In this document: positions 54,884 through 62,868 of the stretch, in pieces
Position numbering within the stretch: position 1 is the stretch's first letter
Layout: each line of letters begins with the position of its first letter
DNA from: Myxococcales bacterium
Lineage (GTDB): Bacteria; Myxococcota_A; Polyangia; Haliangiales; Haliangiaceae
Direction: 5' to 3'
Assembly (NCBI GenBank): GCA_016707895.1
Contig: JADJGV010000005.1
Coordinates: 62,001-126,000, forward strand
DNA length: 64,000 bases
Made by a program: the position numbers and the translations under genes
Notes under the pieces: model-generated
The model's input: the letters and a program-made list of their open reading frames with translations, nothing else
Told to the model about the DNA's origin: nothing
The model's database searches: none

Positions 54884-55980
54884 CCGCGGCGCGCCTGGTG
54901 GTCGCGCTGGCGCTGTGCGCCGGCGTCGCGACGGTCGCCCCCGCGCGCGCCGATCGCATCAAGGACCTGGCGACGGTCGAGGGCGTGCGCAAGAACCAGC
55001 TGGTCGGCGCCGGCCTGGTGACCGGCCTCGCCGGCACCGGCGACGACGCCAGCTCGCCGATCGTGCGCCGCTCGATGGCCAAGCTGCTCAGCCGGCTCGA
55101 CATCAAGATCAGCGCCGAGGAGCTGCGCGCCAAGAACGTCGCGATCGTGACGGTCACCGCCGACCTGCCGCCGTTCGCGCGCCCCGGCCAGCTGATCGAC
55201 GTCGTCGTGGCGTCGTCGGGCTCGGCCAAGAGCCTGGCCGGCGGCGTCCTGGTCGGCACGCCGCTCAAGGGCCCCGATCAGCGCACCTGGGCGCTGGCCC
55301 AGGGCCAGCTCGCGGTCGGCGGCTTCCTGGTCGAGGCCGGCGCCGGCAGCCAGCGCAAGAACCACGTCACCGTCGCGCGGATCCCAGGCGGCGCGGTCGT
55401 CGAGGGCTCGGCGCCGACCCAGATGCCGCAGCGCCAGCTGGTCTTGAACCTCAAGACCGCCGACTTCACCACCGCCACGCGGATCGCCGTCGCGATCGAG
55501 GGCGCGCTCGGCGCCGGCACCGCGATCCCGCGCGACGCCGGCTCGGTCGTGGTCCCGATCACCGCGAGCTGGAAGGGCAAGGTCACCGCGCTGATCGCCA
55601 CCATCGAGGGCGTCGAGGTCACGCCCGACGCGGTGGCCCGGGTCGTCGTCGACGAGCGCACCGGCACCGTCGTGCTCGGCGGCCACGTCCGGCTGGGGCC
55701 GGCGGCGATCGCCTACGGCGGCCTCAGCGTGCAGATCGCCGAGCGCCCCGAGGTCAGCCAGCCGGCGCCGCTGGGCCGCGGCCAGACCGCCGTGGTCCCG
55801 CGCAGCGACGTCGCGGTCACCGAGGGCGGCGGCGAGCTGCGCATGATCGCCGGCGCGGCCAACGTCGGCGAGCTGACCGCGGCCCTCAACCGCCTGGGCG
55901 TCAAGCCGCGGGATCTGCTCGCCATCCTCAACGCGCTCGCCGCCGCCGGCGCGCTGCGCGCCGAGGTGCAGGTGCTGTGA
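54880..55980 (+). CDS. flgI: Flagellar P-ring protein FlgI
   Basis: 366 aa. GTG at 54880 overlaps the flgH stop and gives a signal peptide (AARLVVALALCAGVATVAPA, cleavage ARA). Conserved blocks: RIKDLATVEGVRKNQLVGAG, LVTGLAGTGDD, SAEELRAKNVAIVTVTADLP, PFARPGQLIDVVVASSGSAK, SLAGGVLVGTPLKGPDQRTW. C-terminal VDERTGTVVLGGHVRLGPAA. Builds the peptidoglycan ring with FlgA's help. Its stop shares an A with the flgJ ATG. Confidence 0.96.
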   Translation: MTAARLVVALALCAGVATVAPARADRIKDLATVEGVRKNQLVGAGLVTGLAGTGDDASSPIVRRSMAKLLSRLDIKISAEELRAKNVAIVTVTADLPPFARPGQLIDVVVASSGSAKSLAGGVLVGTPLKGPDQRTWALAQGQLAVGGFLVEAGAGSQRKNHVTVARIPGGAVVEGSAPTQMPQRQLVLNLKTADFTTATRIAVAIEGALGAGTAIPRDAGSVVVPITASWKGKVTALIATIEGVEVTPDAVARVVVDERTGTVVLGGHVRLGPAAIAYGGLSVQIAERPEVSQPAPLGRGQTAVVPRSDVAVTEGGGELRMIAGAANVGELTAALNRLGVKPRDLLAILNALAAAGALRAEVQVL

Positions 55981-56714
55981 TGGCCGACCCGTCGCTCGCG
56001 CCGCTGGGCGCCGCCGAGGCCGAGGCCCCCGAGCGCACCGCCGCCAAGGGGCTCGAGAGCTTCTTCCTGCGGCAGCTCCTGGCCGAGGCGCGCGCGGGCT
56101 CGCCCGGCCTGCTCGACGGCGGCTTCGCCGGCGACACCTTCCGGTCGATGCTCGACGACGCCCTGGCCGACGCCATGTCGGGCGCCGGGCTGGGCCTGGC
56201 CGACACCTTCGAGACCGCGCTGGGCGGCACCCCCGACGCCGACCCCGACGCGGTCGTGCTCGACGCCGACGAGTTCGACCGGGCCATGGGCGACGCCCCG
56301 CGGCGCGCGCCCACCACCTTCGTCGCGCCGGCCATCGGGCGCTACAGCTCGGATTTCGGCGAGCGCGTCCACCCGGTGACCCACGCCGAGAGCTTCCACG
56401 AGGGCCTCGACATCGCGGCCCCCGTCGGCGCGCCGGCCCGCGCCGCCGCCGCCGGCACCGTGACCAAGGCTGGTCCGGCCGGCACCTACGGCAACCTGGT
56501 GGTGCTGCGCCACGCCGACGGCAGCGAGACCCGCTACGCCCACCTGGCCACGGTCGAGGTCGAGCCCGGGCAGCGGCTCGAGGCCGGGGAGCCGCTCGGC
56601 ACGGTCGGCGCGACCGGGCGCGTCACCGGCCCGCACCTGCACTTCGAGGTCCGCGTCGACGGCCACGCCGTCGATCCGGCCCCCCTGCTGCCGGCGCCGG
56701 GCGCTCGGTACTGA
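55980..56714 (+). CDS. flgJ: FlgJ-like rod-binding domain fused to M23 (LytM) endopeptidase
   Basis: 244 aa. Residues 1-80 are the FlgJ rod-binding domain (ERTAAKGLESFFLRQLLAEA, LLDGGFAGDTFRSMLDDALA). Residues 115-240 are an M23 zinc metallopeptidase: HEGLD (H140, D144) and HLHFEV (H219, H221), with GRYSSDFGERVHPVTHAESF. Classical gamma- and beta-proteobacterial FlgJ carries a glucosaminidase domain in this place; in many other bacteria the rod domain stands alone. The peptidase is expected to cut peptide cross-links so that the rod can cross the peptidoglycan. The N-terminus has no signal peptide, so export through the flagellar apparatus is likely. Confidence 0.92.
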   Translation: MADPSLAPLGAAEAEAPERTAAKGLESFFLRQLLAEARAGSPGLLDGGFAGDTFRSMLDDALADAMSGAGLGLADTFETALGGTPDADPDAVVLDADEFDRAMGDAPRRAPTTFVAPAIGRYSSDFGERVHPVTHAESFHEGLDIAAPVGAPARAAAAGTVTKAGPAGTYGNLVVLRHADGSETRYAHLATVEVEPGQRLEAGEPLGTVGATGRVTGPHLHFEVRVDGHAVDPAPLLPAPGARY

Positions 56715-56776
56715 AAGATCGCACCCCCCCTGTACGTCCCGCTTGCGCGGCCGACCCAACAGCTTGGAGAAAGCCC

Positions 56777-57046
56777 ATGCGCATCGACCCCACCACCATC
56801 ACGCCGATCACCGATGCCGAACGCCGGCCCGGTCCAACCTCCACGCGCGCCAGCGGCCAGCCCGCCAGCGTGGTGGCGCTGGGCCCGGAGGCCAGCGCGG
56901 CTGGGACCGGGGGGATCTCCCCCGAGATCAGCGCCCGGGTCGGCCGGGTGCGCGAGCTCCTGGCCAAGGGCGAGTACGTGGTCGACCTCGACCGGCTCGC
57001 CGGCAACATCCTCGACGACGACCTCGCCCGCGAGGGCGAGCGATGA
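56777..57046 (+). CDS. flgM: Anti-sigma-28 factor FlgM
   Basis: 89 aa. C-terminal FlgM signature GGISPEISARVGRVRELLAK, GEYVVDLDRLAGNILDDDLA. A disordered Pro/Thr-rich N-terminus suits secretion through the hook-basal body. It binds FliA until the hook is finished. A ribosome-binding GGAG lies ahead of the ATG. Overlaps flgN. Confidence 0.93.
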   Translation: MRIDPTTITPITDAERRPGPTSTRASGQPASVVALGPEASAAGTGGISPEISARVGRVRELLAKGEYVVDLDRLAGNILDDDLAREGER

Positions 57047-57399
57047 GCCCGACGCCTTCACCGGCCGCCGACCTGGTCGATACCCTGGTCGTGCTGCGGG
57101 CGGTGATGGCCGACGAGCGCCGGGCGATCTCGCGCCTTGACCTCGCCGCGGTGGAGTCGCTCACCGCCCGCAAGCACGCTTTGGTCGAGGCGCTCGAGGG
57201 CCACGCCGCCACCCGGCTCGACGGCGAAGGCCGTCGCCTGCTGGCGCGGGTCCGCCTCGAGCTGTCCGCCAACGTCGCGCTGGTGGCCGCCGCCCGTGAC
57301 GGCGTCGCCGCCTTGCTCGGCCGCACGCCCGACGATCGCTACGATCGCCGCGCGCGCCGCCAGCCGTGCACCGAGCCGCTCCGCACGATCACGCTCTGA
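57043..57399 (+). CDS. flgN: FlgN-like chaperone for hook-filament junction proteins
   Basis: 118 aa, helical. LVDTLVVLRAVMADERRAIS, RLDLAAVESLTARKHALVEA and LLARVRLELSANVALVAAAR are in FlgN layout. C-terminus reads RRARRQPCTEPLRTITL. It would hold FlgK and FlgL, which are encoded directly downstream. Overlaps flgM by ATGA. Confidence 0.85.
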   Translation: MSPTPSPAADLVDTLVVLRAVMADERRAISRLDLAAVESLTARKHALVEALEGHAATRLDGEGRRLLARVRLELSANVALVAAARDGVAALLGRTPDDRYDRRARRQPCTEPLRTITL

Positions 57400-57429
57400 C
57401 CCCAACCGCTCGAACCCACGAGGTGCCCC

Positions 57430-58797
57430 GTGTCCGACCTGCTCTCGCTGCTTGGTCTAGGCGCGGCGGGGCTGTCGGCGCAGCACACCGGTGTCGCCGT
57501 CGCCAGCAACAACGCCGCCAACGTCAACACCCTCGGCTACTCGCGCCAGCGCGTCGACCTGCGCGCCGAGCTGGCCGCGCCGCTGGTCGGCGGGGTGCGG
57601 TCGCTGGCGCCCGATCGCTACCAGGACCTGATGCTGGCCTCGCGCGAGCGCGACGCCGCCGGCAGCCTCGGCAGCGCCGGCGCGCAGGCCCCGGCGCTGC
57701 TCGACCTCGAGGCCCGCATCGACGGCGCCGGCGAGTCGATCGACGCGCGGGTCGCGGCGCTGTGGGCCGGCCTCGAGCGGGTGTCGGCGATGCCGACCGA
57801 CTCGCTCCTGCGCGACGCGGCGATCGCCGCGGCCAAGAACCTGGCCGACGGGATGGCCGAGCGCGCCGCCGCCATCGCCGCGGCGCGAGCCGACGCCGAC
57901 GCGCGCATCCGCGACCACACCGCGCAGGCCTCGGCCATCGCGCAGGAGCTGGCCACCCTCAACACCCAGATCACGATCGACGGCGACCCCGTGCTGCGCG
58001 ACCGCCGCGACCTCGCGGCCAAGCAGCTGGCCGAGCTGATCGGCGGCAGCGGCCGGGTCGATCCCGACGGCCGGCTGCGCTGGGTGCTGCCCGACGGCGG
58101 CGTGCTGGTCGACGGCAACCACGCCGCCAGCCTCGAGGCGACGCCCGATCCCGCCACTGGCTTCCGCCGGGTCGAGCTGGTCGACGGGCGGTCGCGCCGC
58201 GACGTCACCACCAGCCTGGTCGGCGGCCGCCTGGCCGGCGAGATCACCTTCCGCGACGGCGACGCCGCGACCGCGGCCGCCGATCTCGATCAGCTGGCGT
58301 TCGATCTGACGACCTCGGTCAACGCCGTCCACCAGGCCAACGCCGGGCTCGACGGCGTCAGCGGGCGGCCGCTGTTCACGCCGCTGGCCGCGGCCGCCGG
58401 CGCCGCCACCGCGATCGCCGTCGATCCGGCGCTGATCGCCGACCCCGATCGGCTGGCTACCGCCGCCGCCGGCGCCGGCCCCGGCGACAACCGCGGCGCG
58501 CTCGCGCTGCTGGCGCTGCGCGACCAGCGGGTCGCCAGCGGCGGCACCCAGACCTTGTCCGACGCGGCGATCGATCTGGTCGGCAGCCTCGGCCGCCGCG
58601 CCCACGACGCCCAGGCCGAGACCGACCGGGCCACGATCATCTCCGACCACCTCGGCGATCTGCGCGACGCGCTGTCGGGCGTCGACCTCGACGAGGAGAT
58701 GTCCAACCTGGTCAAGTTCCAGCACGGGGCCGAGGCCATGACCCGGTTCCTGTCGACCGTCGACGGCATGCTGGGTGATCTGCTCAACCGGCTCTAG
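57430..58797 (+). CDS. flgK: Hook-filament junction protein FlgK
   Basis: 455 aa, GTG start. N-terminal SLLGLGAAGLSAQHTGVAVA and SNNAANVNTLGYSRQRVDLR. Middle VNAVHQANAGLDGVSGRPLF. C-terminal SGVDLDEEMSNLVKFQHGAE, AMTRFLSTVDGMLGDLLNRL. HAP1; the middle domains are shorter than in enteric FlgK (547 aa). Followed by flgL after 7 bases. Confidence 0.95.
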   Translation: MSDLLSLLGLGAAGLSAQHTGVAVASNNAANVNTLGYSRQRVDLRAELAAPLVGGVRSLAPDRYQDLMLASRERDAAGSLGSAGAQAPALLDLEARIDGAGESIDARVAALWAGLERVSAMPTDSLLRDAAIAAAKNLADGMAERAAAIAAARADADARIRDHTAQASAIAQELATLNTQITIDGDPVLRDRRDLAAKQLAELIGGSGRVDPDGRLRWVLPDGGVLVDGNHAASLEATPDPATGFRRVELVDGRSRRDVTTSLVGGRLAGEITFRDGDAATAAADLDQLAFDLTTSVNAVHQANAGLDGVSGRPLFTPLAAAAGAATAIAVDPALIADPDRLATAAAGAGPGDNRGALALLALRDQRVASGGTQTLSDAAIDLVGSLGRRAHDAQAETDRATIISDHLGDLRDALSGVDLDEEMSNLVKFQHGAEAMTRFLSTVDGMLGDLLNRL

Positions 58798-58804
58798 GAC
58801 CACC

Positions 58805-59689
58805 ATGCGCATCACCGCCCACCACCTCCTCGAGCGCAGCGCCGGCCACATCGGCGCCGCGCAGACCGACATCGCCAAGCTTTCGGACCAGGTCTCGTCC
58901 GGCATCAAGGTGCGCCACGCGTCCGACGATCCGGTCGCGTGGATCCAGGCCCGCCGCGAGCAAGTGCGCGCCGCCATCAGCCAAGGCCGCGGCGACGCGA
59001 TCGGGCTGGGCAGCGACCAGCTCGCCGAGACCGAGCGCGCGCTCGGGACGATCGGCGGCGTGCTCAGCGAGGCCCGCCAGATCGCGGTGCAGGCGGCCAA
59101 CGCCAACTACGTCGCCGGCGACCGCGCCAAGCTCGAGCTGCAGGTGGCCGGGCTGTTCTCGGTGGCGCTGGCCTCGGCCAACAGCCGCAACGCCGCCGGC
59201 GAGTACGTGCTGGCCGGCGCCCAGGGGCTGGTCGCGCCGTTCGACGCCGCCGGCGTCTTCGTCGGGGACGCCAGCCGCCGCGACCTCGAGGCCGGCGAGG
59301 GCGCCAGCGCCAGCGCGACCCTGTCGGGCAGCGCGCTGACCAGCGCCGTCGCGGGCGGCGTCGACGTGCTGCCGGCGCTGGGCCGGCTGGTCACCGCGCT
59401 GGGCGCCAACGACGTGCCGTCGATCCAGGCCGCCATCGACGAGCTCGACGCCGCCCACGAGCAGGTCAGCCAGGCCCGCGGCGAGGTCGGCAGCATGATG
59501 GCGGTGTTCCAGGACGCCGACGCCTTCCGCGTCGAGCTCGAGCACTCGCTGGTGGGGCGGATCGCCTCGCTGACCGAGGTCGACATCATCGACGCCGCCA
59601 CCGATCTCGCCCAGCGCACCCAGGCGCTCGAGGCCTCGCAGGCGGTCAACGGCCGCCTCGCGACGCTGCTCAGCCCCGGCCGCCGCTGA
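58805..59689 (+). CDS. flgL: Hook-filament junction protein FlgL
   Basis: 294 aa from MRITAHH at 58805. Flagellin-like ends: LSDQVSSGIKVRHASDDPVA and ALGTIGGVLSEARQIAVQAA at the N-terminus; LTEVDIIDAATDLAQRTQAL, EASQAVNGRLATLL at the C-terminus. HAP3. It is the last gene before a strong hairpin block. Confidence 0.93.
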   Translation: MRITAHHLLERSAGHIGAAQTDIAKLSDQVSSGIKVRHASDDPVAWIQARREQVRAAISQGRGDAIGLGSDQLAETERALGTIGGVLSEARQIAVQAANANYVAGDRAKLELQVAGLFSVALASANSRNAAGEYVLAGAQGLVAPFDAAGVFVGDASRRDLEAGEGASASATLSGSALTSAVAGGVDVLPALGRLVTALGANDVPSIQAAIDELDAAHEQVSQARGEVGSMMAVFQDADAFRVELEHSLVGRIASLTEVDIIDAATDLAQRTQALEASQAVNGRLATLLSPGRR

Positions 59690-59706
59690 TCGCCGCTCCG
59701 CAACGA

Positions 59707-59744
59707 CGACGCCCCGTAGCTGGCTCGACCAGCGCGGGGCGTCG
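59707..59744 (+). terminator. Strong nested hairpin after flgL
   Basis: CGACGCCCCG (59707-59716) pairs with CGGGGCGTCG (59735-59744), and inside it GCTGG (59719-59723) with CCAGC (59729-59733). A 10+5-bp stem with a small bulge. No T tract follows. It probably separates the main operon from the flagellin operon. The inner part, TGGCTCG-ACCA-GCGC (59721-59735), also resembles a -24/-12 element. Confidence 0.7.
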
Positions 59745-59754
59745 GTGCGTCGGG

Positions 59755-59772
59755 GCCGTCAGTTTTGACGGC
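59755..59772 (+). terminator. Second hairpin, upstream copy of the CCGTCAG-N3-TGACGG palindrome
   Basis: GCCGTCA (59755-59761) pairs with TGACGGC (59766-59772) around GTTT. A nearly identical palindrome lies after fliT at 62777-62792. It is either a terminator in a tandem or a binding site. Confidence 0.6.
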
Positions 59773-59860
59773 GATCCACACGCACCCCCCTCAACAACGC
59801 GGCGATCGAGGCGAATCAAGCCAGTGCAAGGCGCAGCACAACCAAGAAGGAGTTCCCGTC

Positions 59861-60703
59861 ATGGCCATCTCGATCCTCACTAACGTCGCGTCGCTCAACG
59901 CGCAACGCAACCTCAACACCACCCAGACCGCGCTGTCCGCGTCGATCGGTCGCCTGTCTTCCGGCCTCCGCATCAACAACGCCGCCGACGACGCCGCCGG
60001 CCTCGGCATCAGCGAGAACCTCAAGGCCGACCTGCGGTCGCTGTCGCAGGCCAGCCGCAACGCCAACGACGGCGTGTCGATGTCGCAGGTGGCGGAAGGC
60101 TCGATGAACGAGATGCAGGGCATCGTCACCCGCATGCGCGAGCTGTCGGTGCAGTCGGCCAACCAGACCCTGGGCACCACCGAGCGCGGCTACATCCAGA
60201 CCGAGTTCGGCCAGCTCCGCAACGAGATCAACCGCATCAGCGCGGTCACCGAGTTCAACGGCCAGAAGCTGGTCGACGGCTCGGCCTCGGCGGGCCTGTC
60301 GTTCCAGGTCGGCATGCAGAACACCTCCAACGATCGCATCTCGATGTCGATCACCAAGCTGACCACGTCGACGCTCGGCTCGACCTCGCTGCACATCGCC
60401 TCGGCGTCGCTGTCGACCGCGACCAACGCCCGCGCGGCGCTCGGCGCCTTCGACAAGGCCATCGAGCAGCTGTCGACCTCGCGCGCCAAGGTCGGCGCGG
60501 TCCAGAACCGCATGCAGGTCACGATCTCGAACCTCGCCGTGGCGCACGAGAACCTGTCGGCCGCGAACTCGCGCATCCGCGACGTCGACGTGGCGTCGGA
60601 GACCTCGCAGCTGACCAAGAGCCAGATCCTCAGCCAGGCCGGCCTCGCGGTGCTGTCGCAGGCCAACCAGCTGCCCAACTCGGCGCTGTCGCTCCTCCGC
60701 TAG
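59861..60703 (+). CDS. fliC: Flagellin FliC (short form)
   Basis: 280 aa with a good ribosome-binding site (AAGGAG). D0/D1 parts are canonical: ILTNVASLNAQRNLNTTQTA, LSASIGRLSSGLRINNAADD, AAGLGISENLKADLRSLSQA, NDGVSMSQVAEGSMNEMQGI at the N-terminus; VGAVQNRMQVTISNLAVAHE, NLSAANSRIRDVDVASETSQ, and the last residues LPNSALSLLR at the C-terminus. The central D2/D3 domains are nearly absent, giving a thin filament. Ser/Thr-rich middle (TTSTLGSTSLHIASASLSTA) offers glycosylation sites. Only one flagellin gene is seen. Confidence 0.97.
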   Translation: MAISILTNVASLNAQRNLNTTQTALSASIGRLSSGLRINNAADDAAGLGISENLKADLRSLSQASRNANDGVSMSQVAEGSMNEMQGIVTRMRELSVQSANQTLGTTERGYIQTEFGQLRNEINRISAVTEFNGQKLVDGSASAGLSFQVGMQNTSNDRISMSITKLTTSTLGSTSLHIASASLSTATNARAALGAFDKAIEQLSTSRAKVGAVQNRMQVTISNLAVAHENLSAANSRIRDVDVASETSQLTKSQILSQAGLAVLSQANQLPNSALSLLR

Positions 60704-60735
60704 GCGTGATCGTGCCCTGACGCGCTCGGACCACC

Positions 60736-62046
60736 ATGTCGTCCATCAACTTCAACGGACTCGTCAGCGGGCTGGACACCAGCACGATGATCGATCAGCT
60801 GGTGGCCGCCGAGAAGGCGTCGGCGACGGTGCTGCGCCAACGCGTCTCCGACGTCACCCGTCAGGGCACGATCCTCGACGACCTCACCACCCGCCTGCTC
60901 GGCGTGCGCGACAAGGCGCGCGCCATCGACCAGGCGAGCGAGCACCGCACGGCCAAGGCCACCTCGTCCGATGCCGACCACGCCAGCGTGGTGGTGTCGG
61001 GCGGGGCCGCCACGGCCACCCATTCCCTGCGCGTCGACGCCTTGGCCCGGGCCCAGGTGACGACCTCGCGCACGTTCGCCAGCGCCGGCGCCGGCGTCGC
61101 CGGCACCGGCTCGATCGACATCACCACCAGCGCCGGCACCACGTCGGTGAGCTGGACCGCGTCCGACACGCTGCAAGACATCGCCGACCGCATCAACACC
61201 GCGGACGCGGCGTCGACGGCGTCGGTGGTGTACGACGGCACCAACTACCGGCTGGTCGCCACCGCGCGCCAGACCGGCGTCGCCAACGCGCCGACCTACA
61301 CCGACGGCGGCGCCGGGCTGGGCTGGAGCACGCCCGGCAACGTCACGATCCCGGCCAGCGACGCCCGGTTCACGCTCGACGGCATCGCGATGACCCGCAG
61401 CACCAACCTGGTCGCCGACGCGGCCAGCGGCGTGACCCTGACCCTCAAGCGCGCCCACGCCAGCGGCGAGGCCGACACCGCGATCGCCGTCAGCGCCGAC
61501 ACCGACGCCGAGAAGACCAAGGTCAAGGAGCTGGTCGACGCGTTCAACGCCGCGGCCAACCTGGTGACGAGCCAGCTCAGCTACAGCGGCGTCAAGAAGG
61601 GCACCGACAGCCTGTTCGGCGACAGCACGCTGCGGCAGCTGCAGCTGGCGATGAACCGGGCCGCGACCGACAGCCACGGTGGCAAGACCCTGGCCGGCCT
61701 CGGCGTCACCTTCGACCGCACCGGGCGGCTGTCGATCGACGACACCAAGCTGACCGCGACGCTGGCCGCCGATCCACGCGCCGCCGAGCGGCTGTTCGTC
61801 GACGGCGGGCTCGGCACCAAGCTCGGCGACCTGGCCGACCAGTACGGGCGCTCCGGCGATGGCATCCTCGCCACCAAGGGCAAGTCGCTCGACAGCCAGG
61901 CCGCCGCCTACCAGAAGCAGATCGATCGCATCGAGGACGCCGCCACCAAGGTCGGCGAGCGTCTGCGCGATCAGTTCACCAAGCTCGAGAAGGCGCTGTC
62001 GACGATGCAGCAGCAGAGCGCGCGCCTGACCGCCATCCTCGGCTGA
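60736..62046 (+). CDS. fliD: Filament cap protein FliD
   Basis: 436 aa. N-terminal SSINFNGLVSGLDTSTMIDQ, LVAAEKASATVLRQRVSDVT. Central SIDITTSAGTTSVSWTASDT and VTLTLKRAHASGEADTAIAV. C-terminal LVDAFNAAANLVTSQLSYSG and AAYQKQIDRIEDAATKVGER, LRDQFTKLEKALSTMQQQSA. HAP2, folds arriving flagellin. Length is normal. Confidence 0.95.
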   Translation: MSSINFNGLVSGLDTSTMIDQLVAAEKASATVLRQRVSDVTRQGTILDDLTTRLLGVRDKARAIDQASEHRTAKATSSDADHASVVVSGGAATATHSLRVDALARAQVTTSRTFASAGAGVAGTGSIDITTSAGTTSVSWTASDTLQDIADRINTADAASTASVVYDGTNYRLVATARQTGVANAPTYTDGGAGLGWSTPGNVTIPASDARFTLDGIAMTRSTNLVADAASGVTLTLKRAHASGEADTAIAVSADTDAEKTKVKELVDAFNAAANLVTSQLSYSGVKKGTDSLFGDSTLRQLQLAMNRAATDSHGGKTLAGLGVTFDRTGRLSIDDTKLTATLAADPRAAERLFVDGGLGTKLGDLADQYGRSGDGILATKGKSLDSQAAAYQKQIDRIEDAATKVGERLRDQFTKLEKALSTMQQQSARLTAILG

Positions 62047-62065
62047 GCCGAACCCCGGAGGCCCC

Positions 62066-62437
62066 ATGTACGCCCGTGCCGCCGTCGCCTACCGTCAGGT
62101 CGATCTCGAGTCGGCGTCCAAGCCGGAGATCCTGACGCGGCTGTTCAACCGCTTCCTCGACGACCTCGCCAAGGCCCGGACGGCGATCGCCGCCCGCGAC
62201 ATCGCGGCCAAGGCCGCCGCGCTCGGCCACGCGTCGCGGATCGTCGTCGAGCTGCGCGCCGCGCTCGACCACAGCCAGCACGCCGAGCTGTGCGCCAACC
62301 TCGACGCGCTGTACCAGTTCGTCGACGAGCAGCTCACCGCGGCCAACTGCACGCTGGCCACGCCGCCGCTCGACGCCGCCGCCCAGGTCATGACCGATCT
62401 CCGCGACGCGTTCGCCGCGGCCCGGGGGCAGCCGTGA
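62066..62437 (+). CDS. fliS: Flagellin chaperone FliS
   Basis: 123 aa. YARAAVAYRQVDLESASKPE, ILTRLFNRFLDDLAKARTAI (family LxxxLYDGxLxxLxxA region), HASRIVVELRAALDH and LYQFVDEQLTAANC. It keeps flagellin unfolded before export. Overlaps the fliT-like gene by GTGA. Confidence 0.93.
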   Translation: MYARAAVAYRQVDLESASKPEILTRLFNRFLDDLAKARTAIAARDIAAKAAALGHASRIVVELRAALDHSQHAELCANLDALYQFVDEQLTAANCTLATPPLDAAAQVMTDLRDAFAAARGQP

Positions 62438-62727
62438 CCGCCGCGGTCACCGAGCTGCTGGCCCAGCTGGTCGAGGTGACCGCGCCGCCCCCCGACGGCG
62501 CCGACCCCGAGGCGGTGCTGGCCGCGTTCGACGCGATGATCGCCACCCGCGCGACGCTGCTCCATGCCCTCGAGGCCGCCACGCCGCGCGCGCCCACCGC
62601 CGCCGGGCTGAACCTCGCCGAGGAGCTGGCCCGCCGCGATCAGGCGTGGCTGGCCGCGCTCGGGCTGGCCCGCCACGCGGTCGCCGAGCGGCTGGTCGCG
62701 GTGCGCCGCGCCCAGCGTCGGAGCTGA
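62434..62727 (+). CDS. Small helical protein, FliT-like by position
   Basis: 97 aa, GTG start overlapping fliS. Mostly helical (VTELLAQLVEVTAPPPDGAD, LAEELARRDQAWLAALGLAR, HAVAERLVAVRRAQRRS). Position after fliS and size match FliT-type chaperones of the cap protein, but sequence similarity in this family is too low to be sure. Last gene of the flagellin operon. Confidence 0.7.
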   Translation: MTAAVTELLAQLVEVTAPPPDGADPEAVLAAFDAMIATRATLLHALEAATPRAPTAAGLNLAEELARRDQAWLAALGLARHAVAERLVAVRRAQRRS

Positions 62728-62773
62728 GGCTCGCCGCTGTCGCCAGCCACCCCGCGCCGGCGCTGACACCACC

Positions 62774-62795
62774 CCGCCGTCAGCCATGACGGTGG
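62774..62795 (+). terminator. Hairpin after the flagellin operon, second copy of the palindrome
   Basis: CCGCCGTCA (62774-62782) pairs with TGACGGTGG (62787-62795) around GCCA, with one G-T pair. The core CCGTCAGCCATGACGG differs from the copy at 59756-59771 in only three loop bases. It lies 46 bases after the fliT-like stop and has no T tract. Confidence 0.6.
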
Positions 62796-62868
62796 TCGAG
62801 AGCGCGGCGGCGCAACCGGGCGAGATCGCGAGGGCGGGCTTGGCGCGCGGTTCGCATTGGTCGGCGGC

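Noticed and set aside
56715..56776. A sigma-54-like element upstream of flgM (TTGC near 56750)
   Set aside because: The -12-like TTGC is present but the -24 GG is missing at the right distance.
59773..59860. Sigma-28 promoter for fliC (GCGGCGATCGAG)
   Set aside because: Only 5 of 8 positions of the -10 fit and there is no TAAA-like -35 at 15 bases spacing.
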